A stretch of 64,000 bases of DNA from DATIXJ01 sp035518715 (GTDB lineage Bacteria; Bacteroidota; Ignavibacteria; UBA10030; SZUA-254): positions 1 to 64,000 of the forward strand of contig DATIXJ010000054.1 of NCBI GenBank assembly GCA_035518715.1, read 5' to 3'. How positions within the stretch are numbered: the stretch's first letter is position 1; every line of letters begins with the position of its first letter. Positions 52,494-61,032 of this stretch are shown here, one piece after another. The notes below the pieces were generated by a model. That model searched no databases. It was given only the letters and a program-made list of their open reading frames with translations, and was not told the DNA's origin. A program made the translations under genes and the position numbers.

Positions 52494-54425
52494 TTACTGT
52501 TCGACGAAGACGTACGATTCTTTGTCGGGGGCCGGTTGCCTGACAGGTGGTGAGAAAGCTCGGATTTCTTCAAGCCTCAGTTCCGAGCGCCTCAGAACGA
52601 TGCCGTAATTGCGCGCGATCTTCTGAATACGCTCGATCACCTTCGGCTTGATGGAGCCGTTGGAGAGAATGACTTCTTCGATCTTCATTGTCCGCAGGAG
52701 ACGCTCGAGCTTCCAGTGACCGCCGAAGACGGGATACCCGTTGACCCGCTTCCCCTGAAGTTTTGGATCATCATCCAGGAACCCCACCGGGCAGAGATTC
52801 AGTTTCTCATCATGGAGCATCTTCTGGATCATCAAACCGCTTTCGGCATCCGCACCATAAATGAGCGCCTTGCGTTTCCCTGCACACTGATCGCGCCGCG
52901 AGAGATGATTGAGGATATGAAACGAAACCCTCGCCCCCATCACCAGCGAAAGGAGGAAGTAAAAATCCAACGTCAGAATCGTAGAGTTCAGGGGATTCCA
53001 CGCCTTGGGAAGAAACGAAAAGACTACCCAGGTGACAACCACGGCAATGATGACCGACTGAAGAATCCGCAAAATGTCGGTGATCCCGAGTTGCCGGATC
53101 GTCCCCTTATAAAGGCCGCCGAAATACAGAACAGTGAGTTGCAGACCTGCCACCAGCATCGCGCTTTTCAGGAACTGGAAGTCGAAATACGCCAGCCCCT
53201 TCGATCGCAATTCGAGATAATACGACAGGACAAACGCCAGAATGACGAAGCCGAGGTCCAGAAACACCTGCACAACGTTGCTTTTCATCAGCGGCAGCTC
53301 GTAAATGGGAAGGAGAATGCCATTCCGGACCATCGCCATTTCCTTGTATCGCAACTGACCGACTGCCACAACCATTGCGAGTCCGATCGCAATGAGGATG
53401 GGGGTGGCGTAAAAGCTGTTTGAGACCGTCACCAGGAACGCCATTGCGCCGAAGATGCAGGACACAACATAGAGGAGAAGCACGACCGCCCTATGGGAAA
53501 GCCCGCGGGCGATCAACTGGTGGTGAATGTGCCCGCGATCAGGGAGAAACATCGTAAAGAGTTTCTTCACGAGCGATTTTTGCTGTTGTTCCTCGGGGAA
53601 GATCGATCTCAGGAGCCGGCGCGCCATTGAGAGAAACGTATCCATGATCGGCAAACCGAGCGCAAGCATCGGGACGAGTATGGAGAATGCCGTCGACCCT
53701 TTTGTCGAACTCTGCATCGAGAGAATGGCAAGTGCGAAGCCGAGGAAAAGACTGCCCGAGTCGCCGAGGAAGATCCGCGCGCCGTTGAAGTTGTAACGGA
53801 GGAAACCCAGCACCGCACCGGCGAGAAGCAGTGCCATCATCGCCGTCGGCATGTCCTGCTTCATGAACGAGATCATGCAGATCGTCAGGGAGACGATAAA
53901 TGCCACACCCGAGGCGAGGCCGTCGAGTCCGTCAATGAGGTTGAAGGCATTGGTAATCCCCACAATCCAAAGAAGCGTTGCGGGGAAATTGAAAATTCCA
54001 AGGTCGAGAAGATTCTGATTGAACGGATGAGTAATAAAGGAAATCCGGAATCCGGCCAGGTAGACAATCGCTGCCGCTACAAACTGGAAGAGAAACTTCT
54101 TGCCGGGAGTCAGCTGGCGCACATCATCCCAGATACCGAGGAGGAGCACCAGCGTGAGCGAAATCGCCAGCATCACCCCTGTGCGGGGATGCATTGCGGA
54201 AAACGGATGAAGCGCCGGATCAAGATAAATATAGAGCAGCAGCGACAGGAAGAAACTCGCGTAGATCGCAAGACCGCCCAGACGCGGAATAGGAAAACGA
54301 TGGACTTTTCTTTCATTCGGCTGATCCATTGCGCCGATCCGCTTCGCCAGCCGGATAACTAACGGCGTGAGGATGAGGGACAACGCCAGCGGAATAACGA
54401 AGATGATATATAACTGAAAGATCAT
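52494..54425 (-). CDS. WecA/TagO-like initiating glycosyl-1-phosphate transferase fused to a CapD-type membrane/Rossmann module
   Basis: 643 residues. Residues 1-360 are a polyprenyl-phosphate GlcNAc-1-phosphate transferase: GIWDD (100-101), TNAFNLIDGLDGLASG (157-174), GARIFLGDSGS (215-224) and GHIHH (298-302), with about ten membrane helices. Residues about 385-485 form a further four-helix membrane bundle. Residues 517-625 form a Rossmann-like domain (RKALIYGADAESGLMIQKML, VGFLDDDPKLQGKRVNGYPVFGG), as found in the N-terminal half of CapD/WbpM-type sugar-nucleotide epimerase/dehydratases and related transferases. It would load the first sugar on undecaprenyl phosphate. The C-terminal part lacks the catalytic dehydratase domain. 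Confidence 0.88.
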   Translation of the reverse strand: MIFQLYIIFVIPLALSLILTPLVIRLAKRIGAMDQPNERKVHRFPIPRLGGLAIYASFFLSLLLYIYLDPALHPFSAMHPRTGVMLAISLTLVLLLGIWDDVRQLTPGKKFLFQFVAAAIVYLAGFRISFITHPFNQNLLDLGIFNFPATLLWIVGITNAFNLIDGLDGLASGVAFIVSLTICMISFMKQDMPTAMMALLLAGAVLGFLRYNFNGARIFLGDSGSLFLGFALAILSMQSSTKGSTAFSILVPMLALGLPIMDTFLSMARRLLRSIFPEEQQQKSLVKKLFTMFLPDRGHIHHQLIARGLSHRAVVLLLYVVSCIFGAMAFLVTVSNSFYATPILIAIGLAMVVAVGQLRYKEMAMVRNGILLPIYELPLMKSNVVQVFLDLGFVILAFVLSYYLELRSKGLAYFDFQFLKSAMLVAGLQLTVLYFGGLYKGTIRQLGITDILRILQSVIIAVVVTWVVFSFLPKAWNPLNSTILTLDFYFLLSLVMGARVSFHILNHLSRRDQCAGKRKALIYGADAESGLMIQKMLHDEKLNLCPVGFLDDDPKLQGKRVNGYPVFGGHWKLERLLRTMKIEEVILSNGSIKPKVIERIQKIARNYGIVLRRSELRLEEIRAFSPPVRQPAPDKESYVFVEQ

Positions 54426-54844
54426 ACGGGTGGCAATTGGTTCTACACTATCGATTCATGATTATTATACACCGACTCGAACACGGCGGGCCTTCACGCG
54501 GAGGTAGTACTTCTGCGGTCTGCCCGACGGTAACCTTTAAACGTATTAACTGATTGTTTCTCTTATTCTCTTCGGGGAACCGAAGCTCGGTCATCGAAGA
54601 GCAATCACCCGGCTGTAGAAGCCGGAGTCTTTTCGTTGACGAATCAGTAAGAAGCGAGATCCCGCGGCGATTGAATCCGTTAAGCTTTCTAACTCATGCG
54701 TGAAGGATTTGCCGACAGGATTTTTCCCTATACTGATTATAGTGAAAAAAAATTAATATTCAAGTGGTAATGGATTAAATTTATATAAAGGAATGATGGC
54801 AAGTTGTGACACAGAACACTTCCTCCCTTCAGAACAAGCCGCTT
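54426..54844. other. Non-coding leader of the WecA-like gene
   Basis: 419 bases without a supported gene. Read on the minus strand it holds two stable hairpins, CCGGCT/AGCCGG (54610-54626 region) and CTTCGG/CCGAAG (54573-54590 region), so a structured leader is possible. A TATAAT box is present near 54462-54470. Confidence 0.45.
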
Positions 54845-55777
54845 TTACCGATTCTCCCCCTGATTCCATAACGCGATGCCCATACTGAACTGGTATGACC
54901 GATTATCGAGCTTACTCGGGACGATTCCATAATCCAGTTGAAATTTGCCAATCCGGATTCCAACCCCATACGTCGGTACCCCTATTGTATTCAACTGGTA
55001 TAAATATCCTGTCCTCAGGATAAGATTGTGAAAAATATACGCTTCCAGCCCTCCGTTATAGAGGATTCCGGTCTCACCAAACGTCTTTTGATTTGCCACG
55101 GATATCGTCAGGAATGTCTGATCCGGGGCAGATGGATACCGCATCGTGACAGCTGCCTGAAGTACCCGAGGAAGATTTTGTGAACTGAGATCCGTTTTGA
55201 CGCGGTTGGAGATATAGAGAATCCCCGAACCAATACCGCCGAGTGTCATTCCGTAACTGATCTCCGGGGACGGATTGTAATAAATGCCATACGATGAAGA
55301 GACCCCCCAGAGGCGTGCAGAATCGGAACTGGCGTATCGGACCGCTACGCCGATGCCGGCACTCAGCGCCGGGAGAATCTCCCGCGAATAGGCGATGTCG
55401 TATCCATACTGAATGACGTGAAAATCGGCATTGGTGGTATTTCCGATCTGCCCCACATGATTCACTGAGACACCGATGCCAACCCCTTCGTTCTTTCCGA
55501 ACATCAGGGGGAAAGCAATGTTCTCATTCATCGTGTTGATGCTCTGGTCGAGAAGATGACTCATCACCACAGATTGTCTCTGAAGATAGGCGATCGAGGC
55601 AGGATTCCAGTACATCGTCGTAACATCATAGGCATCGGCAGTTGATGCGCCTCCGATGCCCGTTTCTCTTGCCCCGACGAGTGCGGGTTTGGAATTATAC
55701 AACACGATGATCTGCGCATTGGCGGAAGCGCAAATCAGGCAACACCAGAGCAGGAGAATTCCAATCTTCCGGATCAT
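54845..55777 (-). CDS. PorV/PorQ-like (UPF0164) outer-membrane protein
   Basis: 310 residues. Signal peptide 1-21 (CCLICASANAQ). VLYNSKPALVGARETGIGGASTADAYDVTTMYWNPASIAYL is the FadL-like start shared by PorV, PorQ and UPF0164 proteins, followed by alternating strands and a C-terminal strand FSMGIALW. PorV shuttles T9SS cargo to its attachment site, and PorQ is a related structural homologue. Here, next to wza, an outer-membrane role in polysaccharide export or attachment is equally possible. It is 39 bp downstream of wza. Confidence 0.78.
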   Translation of the reverse strand: MIRKIGILLLWCCLICASANAQIIVLYNSKPALVGARETGIGGASTADAYDVTTMYWNPASIAYLQRQSVVMSHLLDQSINTMNENIAFPLMFGKNEGVGIGVSVNHVGQIGNTTNADFHVIQYGYDIAYSREILPALSAGIGVAVRYASSDSARLWGVSSSYGIYYNPSPEISYGMTLGGIGSGILYISNRVKTDLSSQNLPRVLQAAVTMRYPSAPDQTFLTISVANQKTFGETGILYNGGLEAYIFHNLILRTGYLYQLNTIGVPTYGVGIRIGKFQLDYGIVPSKLDNRSYQFSMGIALWNQGENR

Positions 55778-55816
55778 ATCATGTTCCTCGCGGATGCCGT
55801 TCTCATCGTGTCTCTC

Positions 55817-56542
55817 TCAGTAGAGCACTCGGAAAAATCCGAGGATGAAAATAGCATCCCGCATGAAATCGGAGAGATTTCGTATCACATTTTCCTTTTT
55901 CGGAACAAAGACGGTATCTCCCGGATGAACTACCGGAATGGCATCGAGATTACCGTTTTCCATATACCACGTGAGATCGACCTCGATAGGTTGCCGCTTC
56001 ATTCCGGCGCGCAGAATTTTCACATGCTTCAGATCTGCGTCGGTAGTCGTACCGCCGGCACCCGATAGAACCTCGATCAGCGAGGCATCCGTCGTCAACG
56101 GAAGGTTCTGCTGCCTCGTCACTTCTCCGAGCACCGCCACGCGCTGCACGAGCGTGCTGGTTACCGTCACAATAAGTTTGACCTCTCCCTGAATATATTC
56201 GGAGAGTTTCTGCTTCAGACGCTGAGTGAACTGTTCCTTCGTCAAGCCGGCGCAAACCACTTCTCCGACGTTTGGTATGGTCACTGTTCCGGATTCCTTT
56301 ACAGGAACCCGCGAAGTATCGAATTCCGGGTAACCCCAGACCGATACCTGAATGGTGTCCGACTGACGGATGACATACGTATCCGCCTGCTGTTCTGCTT
56401 CCACCGGCTTGCTGCCGGAGCGCATGATCTGTGCGAGATTGGTCTTCGCTATTTCGTCGGAGGAGGAAGAACAGCCGACGACGAGAAGGACAACCATCCC
56501 GGTCAGGACGAAGGGCAACACCTTCAAGAAAATTGTCTTCAT
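55817..56542 (-). CDS. Polysaccharide export protein, Wza/PES family lipoprotein
   Basis: 241 residues from MKTIFLKVLPFVLTGMVVLLVVGC, where a lipobox ending in Cys24 fits an outer-membrane lipoprotein; a longer start at 56665 would place the lipobox too far in and overlap the control region. The Poly_export domain follows: DTYVIRQSDTIQVSVWGYPEFD, TVTIPNVGEVVCAGLTKEQFTQRLKQKLSEYI. An SLBB domain comes next (QRVAVLGEVTRQQNLPLTTDASLIEVLSGAGG). It is shorter than full Wza, like many Bacteroidota exporters. It faces the Wzz gene across the regulatory region. Confidence 0.9.
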   Translation of the reverse strand: MKTIFLKVLPFVLTGMVVLLVVGCSSSSDEIAKTNLAQIMRSGSKPVEAEQQADTYVIRQSDTIQVSVWGYPEFDTSRVPVKESGTVTIPNVGEVVCAGLTKEQFTQRLKQKLSEYIQGEVKLIVTVTSTLVQRVAVLGEVTRQQNLPLTTDASLIEVLSGAGGTTTDADLKHVKILRAGMKRQPIEVDLTWYMENGNLDAIPVVHPGDTVFVPKKENVIRNLSDFMRDAIFILGFFRVLY

Positions 56543-56660
56543 TGGGGTTTCCGTGAATCGTTTACCGCAAAAATCGAAGGAGACCGGCGATTCCTGCACC
56601 AAAACTGACACTTTTATTTTTCTCCACCGATAAGAAAGTGCATTTTCGGAACCATTTTGT

Positions 56661-56676
56661 GACAACTATCATGCCG
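56661..56676 (-). promoter_or_regulatory. Weak putative sigma-54 promoter toward wza
   Basis: On the minus strand CGGCATGATAGTTGTC keeps GGCA and TTGT at the correct -24/-12 spacing of the sigma-54 consensus TGGCACR-N4-TTGCW, though the outer bases differ. The transcript would have a leader of about 105 bases before the wza ATG. Confidence 0.45.
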
Positions 56677-56808
56677 GATGCAGAAACCAATACGTTTTTC
56701 GAATAGAAATCCATTATTTTCAACGCCGATCAATATACTCGATTTGCGCATTTACCACAAGTTCCGGGAAGCGAACATGTCCCTGCCATTTGACTTTCGC
56801 AAAAAATA

Positions 56809-56865
56809 GTGTAAAATTTATACAACTTCTGGTTCTTAAAAGAAGTTAATGTATAAAATTTACAC
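56809..56865. promoter_or_regulatory. Paired TGTA-N7-TACA operators inside a long inverted repeat
   Basis: TGTAAAATTTATACA (56810-56824) and TGTATAAAATTTACA (56850-56864) are near mirror images. AACTTCT (56824-56830) and AGAAGTT (56841-56847) extend the repeat inward. Centres are 40 bp apart, about four helix turns. They are probably the binding sites of a dimeric activator or repressor. Confidence 0.75.
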
Positions 56866-56966
56866 GGAATTTCAAGCTGTATACATCCGTGTGGGAAGTT
56901 TGCTCTCTCCATCTCGGGGTTTTTTGATTTTCTGCCATAGTGGGTAAAAATTCTCCACGTGAGGCA

Positions 56967-56982
56967 TGGCACATATATTGTC
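56967..56982 (+). promoter_or_regulatory. Putative sigma-54 promoter toward the Wzz operon
   Basis: TGGCACATATATTGTC matches TGGCACR-N4-TTGCW with one deviation (TTGT for TTGC). It lies about 60 bp upstream of the GTG start, and the operator pair is 100-160 bp upstream of it. Confidence 0.72.
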
Positions 56983-57043
56983 GCAGAACTTTACTACTCT
57001 TAATTCACTAACCTTTCACGACTCAATTTAAGAGGAATACATC

Positions 57044-58393
57044 GTGCGATCAGCACAGTTCACGTTCCGCGAATTCGCGGGAATGTTCCGCCGCCGCAAG
57101 AAGATGTTCATCCTGCCTGCGCTTCTGATAGCCGCTCTGGCGGGTACCGGAGCATTTATGCTTCCGAGCAAATTTGAGTCCTCGACAACCATCCTCATGC
57201 AGCGGGAAGAAGTCGTCAATCCGCTCATCAGTTATGCTGAAGCGATGACTATGGCCACGGAGGATCGGCTCCAGACGTTCAACGAAATCATCTACAGCAG
57301 AACGACGATTCAGCGGCTTATCGACAGTCTGGGCATCGGATCGAAGGCGAAGAGCGAAGATCAGCGCCAGGGACTGGTGGATGCAATTTCACACAATATT
57401 GCGACGGAACGGCGCGGCGGTGATTCCTTCCGGATCACCTACGTCGATACCGACCCCGTGCGCGCCCAAAAGGCGGCTGCGGTTCTTTCGAATCTCTTTA
57501 TCTCGACGCTCATCAGCGTCAAGGGAATGAAGAACGAGTTTACCGTTCAGTTCTTCGAAAAGAAGCTTGAAGATATACGTCAGAAATTTGAGGAAAGCCA
57601 GAAGGAGGTCGTTTCGATCCTCGGACAGCGGCTCTCGACTATGCCAACCGAGAGCAGGATGGCATATTCGCAGGTCGAGGATGTTGAACGACAGATTGCC
57701 AGTCTGGACGCTAAGATTAAGAACTACCAGCAGCAGCTTGATGTCCTGAAGACATTTCCCTACGCCATTCACACCGAGGATGGGAAACAATCGCTCTTTG
57801 ACCTTCAGCGGCAGGATATTCCCTTTGCTTCGGACCTCCGTGTTCTCGTCTCAAAATATGATGACGATCTTCATCGCTACACACCGCAATACCCTGAAGT
57901 CGGAAGACTCGAATCCCAGATTCTGGATCTCCTCCAGCGTATGCGGAATGCAGTCGAACAGGAAATCGACAACGACCGCCCGGTGCTGATGGATCTCGAA
58001 AAGAAACGATCGGATCTCCTGGATAATATCAAACAGGCATCACTCAGCGAGAAAGCCAATGAGGACAAGGAATCCGATTACGGTATCTATCAGAAGATGT
58101 ATGACGAAATGAAGGTGAAGTTGGAGCAGGCGAAGACGGAGCGTGACCTGGAGAGCAAGGGTGCAAACCAGTTTGTCGTTCTTGATCCTCCGCTCGTACC
58201 CTCTCATCCGACGAAGCCCAACAGGATGATGATCATGATCGGCGGCTTGTTTCTCGGCGTTTTTGTCGGCTTCCTGTCGGCAATCTTTAAGGAAATGCTC
58301 GATACGACGATTCGCGCTCCGCGAGACATTGAGGTATTCCAAAAGCCGGTCATTGCCTTTATCACCGATGGAAACGAAGAATCGTTTAACTAA
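57044..58393 (+). CDS. GumC/Wzz-type polysaccharide chain-length determinant
   Basis: 449 residues from GTG with AAGAGG 9 bp upstream. Two membrane helices (about 21-39 and 410-430) bound a large periplasmic, helix-rich region with long coiled coils (about 165-240 and 290-370). The N-terminal FREFAGMFRRRKKMFILPALLIAALAGTGAFMLPSKFESSTTILM is the Wzz domain start. The C-terminal FVVLDPPLVPSHPTKPNRM stretch before the second helix is the usual Pro-rich motif. It sets polymer length, together with the next gene. There is no C-terminal kinase domain; the P-loop protein is encoded separately. Confidence 0.92.
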   Translation: MRSAQFTFREFAGMFRRRKKMFILPALLIAALAGTGAFMLPSKFESSTTILMQREEVVNPLISYAEAMTMATEDRLQTFNEIIYSRTTIQRLIDSLGIGSKAKSEDQRQGLVDAISHNIATERRGGDSFRITYVDTDPVRAQKAAAVLSNLFISTLISVKGMKNEFTVQFFEKKLEDIRQKFEESQKEVVSILGQRLSTMPTESRMAYSQVEDVERQIASLDAKIKNYQQQLDVLKTFPYAIHTEDGKQSLFDLQRQDIPFASDLRVLVSKYDDDLHRYTPQYPEVGRLESQILDLLQRMRNAVEQEIDNDRPVLMDLEKKRSDLLDNIKQASLSEKANEDKESDYGIYQKMYDEMKVKLEQAKTERDLESKGANQFVVLDPPLVPSHPTKPNRMMIMIGGLFLGVFVGFLSAIFKEMLDTTIRAPRDIEVFQKPVIAFITDGNEESFN

Positions 58394-58441
58394 TCTGCGC
58401 AGCGGTTTTTCAGCACCTGTTCTTCATCAATACGGAGTTCC

Positions 58442-59248
58442 ATGCAAGACGAAAAGACGGCTTCGATGAACGCCAGCGATTCAGAACTGAACGAAAAATT
58501 CGGACACGAGCCCAAAGAAAATAAACTCGTCCGGCTGATCAAATCGGTTGTCATCAGCGCGGAACAGGGCACGTATGTCGACGAATCCATCGTCAAATTC
58601 AAATATTATAATGCGTTTAACTATTCTCTCCTTTCGAGGGATCGGGAGAATATCCATCTCTCGATGGGTGTCACCGGCACACGCCGGGGCATCGGCAAGA
58701 CGCTTGTTGCATGCAATCTGGCCGTGTCACTGGCGCTGGGGTCGCAGAAGAAAACGGTCCTTGTTGATCTGCACGTGGCAAACCCGCGCCTCCACACGAT
58801 CTTTGGAGTTTCGCCTACTCCCGGACTCGCAGATGCATTTCTCAACGGCCAAATCCACGTCACGCGGACGGCCATCGATAATCTCGCCATCCTGCCGATC
58901 GGGAACTTCGTTCCGACGCTGGAAGAAACCCGTCCGCTGGGAGATTCGTCGACGGTCGTGGTGGAACCGATAACCGTTCGGCCGGAACTCGGGATACATC
59001 ATCTGTCGGCATTCCGGGACGTGGTCTATTCGCTCGAGCAGGAATTCGACGTTGTCATCGTTGATATGCCTCCCATTAACAATGAGAGTGTTTCGGTGCT
59101 TTTTGCGAACCAGCTTAACGGCGTCATTGTCGTCATCGACAGCGGGAGGACAAAACGTGAAGAGCTCGATTCGATGTTCCATCAACTCAACGAACGCCAG
59201 GTTCTCGGATTCGTTCTCAATCGTTTCAACGAACGCCTTTCGGTCTGA
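58442..59248 (+). CDS. CpsD/BY-kinase-like P-loop ATPase without a tyrosine tail
   Basis: 268 residues. Walker A is GTRRGIGKT (79-87), Walker B is VVIVDMPP (D208). Walker A' is VLVDLHVANPR, where D109 is kept but the second Asp of DxD is His111. The C-terminus (ending VLGFVLNRFNERLSV) has no tyrosine cluster, so it cannot be autophosphorylated as in BY-kinases. It may be a MinD-like regulatory ATPase of the Wzz partner. It follows that gene by 48 bp and precedes a tiny membrane protein gene. Confidence 0.87.
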   Translation: MQDEKTASMNASDSELNEKFGHEPKENKLVRLIKSVVISAEQGTYVDESIVKFKYYNAFNYSLLSRDRENIHLSMGVTGTRRGIGKTLVACNLAVSLALGSQKKTVLVDLHVANPRLHTIFGVSPTPGLADAFLNGQIHVTRTAIDNLAILPIGNFVPTLEETRPLGDSSTVVVEPITVRPELGIHHLSAFRDVVYSLEQEFDVVIVDMPPINNESVSVLFANQLNGVIVVIDSGRTKREELDSMFHQLNERQVLGFVLNRFNERLSV

Positions 59249-59257
59249 GACAGATCC

Positions 59258-59422
59258 ATGGCTGTCGGCGCAACAATCGCATTAATGATCATTGCCATGC
59301 TCCTGGGAAAGAATTTCCCGAGAATTCGCCCGCTGAGCTACATTGTCATCGTCCTGATCGCACTGCTCCAGGTCGGCATTGTGCTGTACTCGATGTACAC
59401 AATGCAGCCCCCGACTGAGTAA
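59258..59422 (+). CDS. 54-residue two-helix membrane protein of the polysaccharide locus
   Basis: A full frame from ATG at 59258 to TAA at 59420-59422, starting MAVGATIALMIIAMLLGK. Two hydrophobic helices (about 3-16 and 27-46) are joined by a positive loop (KNFPRIRPLS). The start lies 9 bp after the upstream stop, and its end is 16 bp before the O-antigen polymerase ATG, so it is firmly inside the operon. No homologue is recalled. It may be a small accessory subunit of the polymerase or the Wzz complex. Confidence 0.72.
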   Translation: MAVGATIALMIIAMLLGKNFPRIRPLSYIVIVLIALLQVGIVLYSMYTMQPPTE

Positions 59423-59438
59423 GTCAACTTTACATCAC

Positions 59439-60977
59439 ATGTACGAACGTTATCAGAATAGTAGTATTCTCGATGCCGAGAACCCTCCGCTCAACGGCGA
59501 AGGAGGTCACGACAACCGTCTCACGCTGCTCTTCATCATCGGCGCATCGGTGACAATTGCGGCTGTGCTGATTGCCTCCGACGGGAGTTTCTTCAATTCC
59601 TTTGCCCTCATTGGCATCACCGTTATGATCGTTGTTTCGCTCGTACGTCTCGACTGGGGCTTTTTCCTGTTTGTCGGCATGGTGATGGCGTTTGATCAAT
59701 TTCCCCCCCGCGGGTATGAATCCTCCATAATCGGTGTCGAGTATTTTCAGAATCTGAAGTCGCTGAACTTTCTTTCTTCCGTCGACTTCGCGGTCGTCAA
59801 TCCGCTGGAAATTCAGCTCGGACTCCTTTTCATTGTGTGGTTTCTCCTGATCGCCCTCGGAAAACGCGTGGAGCTGCGCCACGTAACCGTCTGGCCTTCG
59901 GCGCTTCTGTTTTTCGGATGGCTCATTGCCTCATTCATCTATGGAATGGCTACGGGAGGAGACTTCCTTCCCGCCCTCTGGGAACTTCGTGCTCTCTTCT
60001 ATATGGGCATCATGTATTTTTTCGTCCCTCAAATCATCCAGGATCGAAGCCAGCTTCGGACACTGATTTGGATTCTTATCGCTACCGTGCTGTTCAAGGT
60101 TTTTCAGGGAATGATACGGGTAATGCGGCTTGGGTTCGAGTTCGGTGACCGGACCGAGCTCACAAACCACGAGGATCCCTTATTCCTGGTCTCGATCTAT
60201 TTTCTCATGTTCGGCTTCTACCTGAACACCGTCAAGACTGCCCAGAAGAAGGTCGTGTTATGGACGCTCCTTCCTTCCTTCGCAATATTCATTCTTGCTC
60301 AGAGGCGGGCAACGTACGTCGCTTTGGGAGTCGGGCTCTGCGTCTTTCTCTTCCTTCTTGCCACGAAGGAACGCACCCGGATGTTGAAGATCATTGCTCC
60401 CTTTCTCCTCCTGACCGTCATCTATCTTGCGGTATTCTGGGAAAGTGAGAGCACACTCGCACTTCCTGCCCAACTCGTAAAATCATCCCTCTCAAATGAC
60501 AAGGAGACGGCAGGAGATCGATACTACTCTAACCTTTACCGTGAGTTCGAGAACTACAACCTCTCGCAGACGATCAAGCGGTCGCCGCTGATAGGAATCG
60601 GTTTTGGAAAGAAATACGACCAGCCGATCGTACTTCCGGCTATCCCTTTTCCACTGAGAGATTATATCCCCCATAACGAGATCTTCTGGCTCATGGTGAA
60701 AACAGGAGGGCTCGGGTTCTTTTGCTTTTTCCTTTTCCTGGACTCCTTCATCTTCTATGCGGCACATCTTCACAGCAAGATGAAGGATCCCTACGCGAAG
60801 TCGATCTGTGCCGTAACAATCATCGCCATCTTCGGCCAGATCATCGTTTCGTTCGTTGACCTTCAGCTGACATACTACCGGAATATGATCTTTCTCGGGC
60901 TCGTCATGGGTCTTCTACCGGTCCTGCAGGCACTCGACGAGAACTACCGCAACGAGACGCCTGCGCCAACGCGCTGA
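59439..60977 (+). CDS. O-antigen ligase/polymerase (Wzy-like) membrane protein
   Basis: 512 residues from MYERYQNSSILD; a longer start would overlap the small gene upstream. About ten to twelve helices span residues 30-495. The large periplasmic loop near 360-430 includes NLYREFENYNLSQTIKRSPLIGIGFGKKYDQP, and PHNEIFWLMVKTGGLGFFCFFLFL follows, both as in the O-antigen ligase family (PF04932). It would polymerise repeat units in the periplasm or ligate the chain; Wzy is favoured because Wzx and Wzz genes adjoin. Confidence 0.88.
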   Translation: MYERYQNSSILDAENPPLNGEGGHDNRLTLLFIIGASVTIAAVLIASDGSFFNSFALIGITVMIVVSLVRLDWGFFLFVGMVMAFDQFPPRGYESSIIGVEYFQNLKSLNFLSSVDFAVVNPLEIQLGLLFIVWFLLIALGKRVELRHVTVWPSALLFFGWLIASFIYGMATGGDFLPALWELRALFYMGIMYFFVPQIIQDRSQLRTLIWILIATVLFKVFQGMIRVMRLGFEFGDRTELTNHEDPLFLVSIYFLMFGFYLNTVKTAQKKVVLWTLLPSFAIFILAQRRATYVALGVGLCVFLFLLATKERTRMLKIIAPFLLLTVIYLAVFWESESTLALPAQLVKSSLSNDKETAGDRYYSNLYREFENYNLSQTIKRSPLIGIGFGKKYDQPIVLPAIPFPLRDYIPHNEIFWLMVKTGGLGFFCFFLFLDSFIFYAAHLHSKMKDPYAKSICAVTIIAIFGQIIVSFVDLQLTYYRNMIFLGLVMGLLPVLQALDENYRNETPAPTR

Positions 60978-61032
60978 CTGGGACCATCAACCGGATCAAT
61001 TGATCGATCGGGATTTTGAATCGTAACGCAAA

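Larger units (their letters stand above)
56543..57043. other. Divergent control region of the exopolysaccharide locus
   Basis: AT-rich gap of 501 bases with no gene. It contains the paired operators at 56809-56865 and putative sigma-54 promoters at 56661-56676 (minus) and 56967-56982 (plus). Confidence 0.8.

Noticed and set aside
54540..54640. GEMM (c-di-GMP) riboswitch in the WecA-like leader
   Set aside because: Two hairpins are present but the consensus GEMM-I bases around the ligand pocket are not found on either strand.
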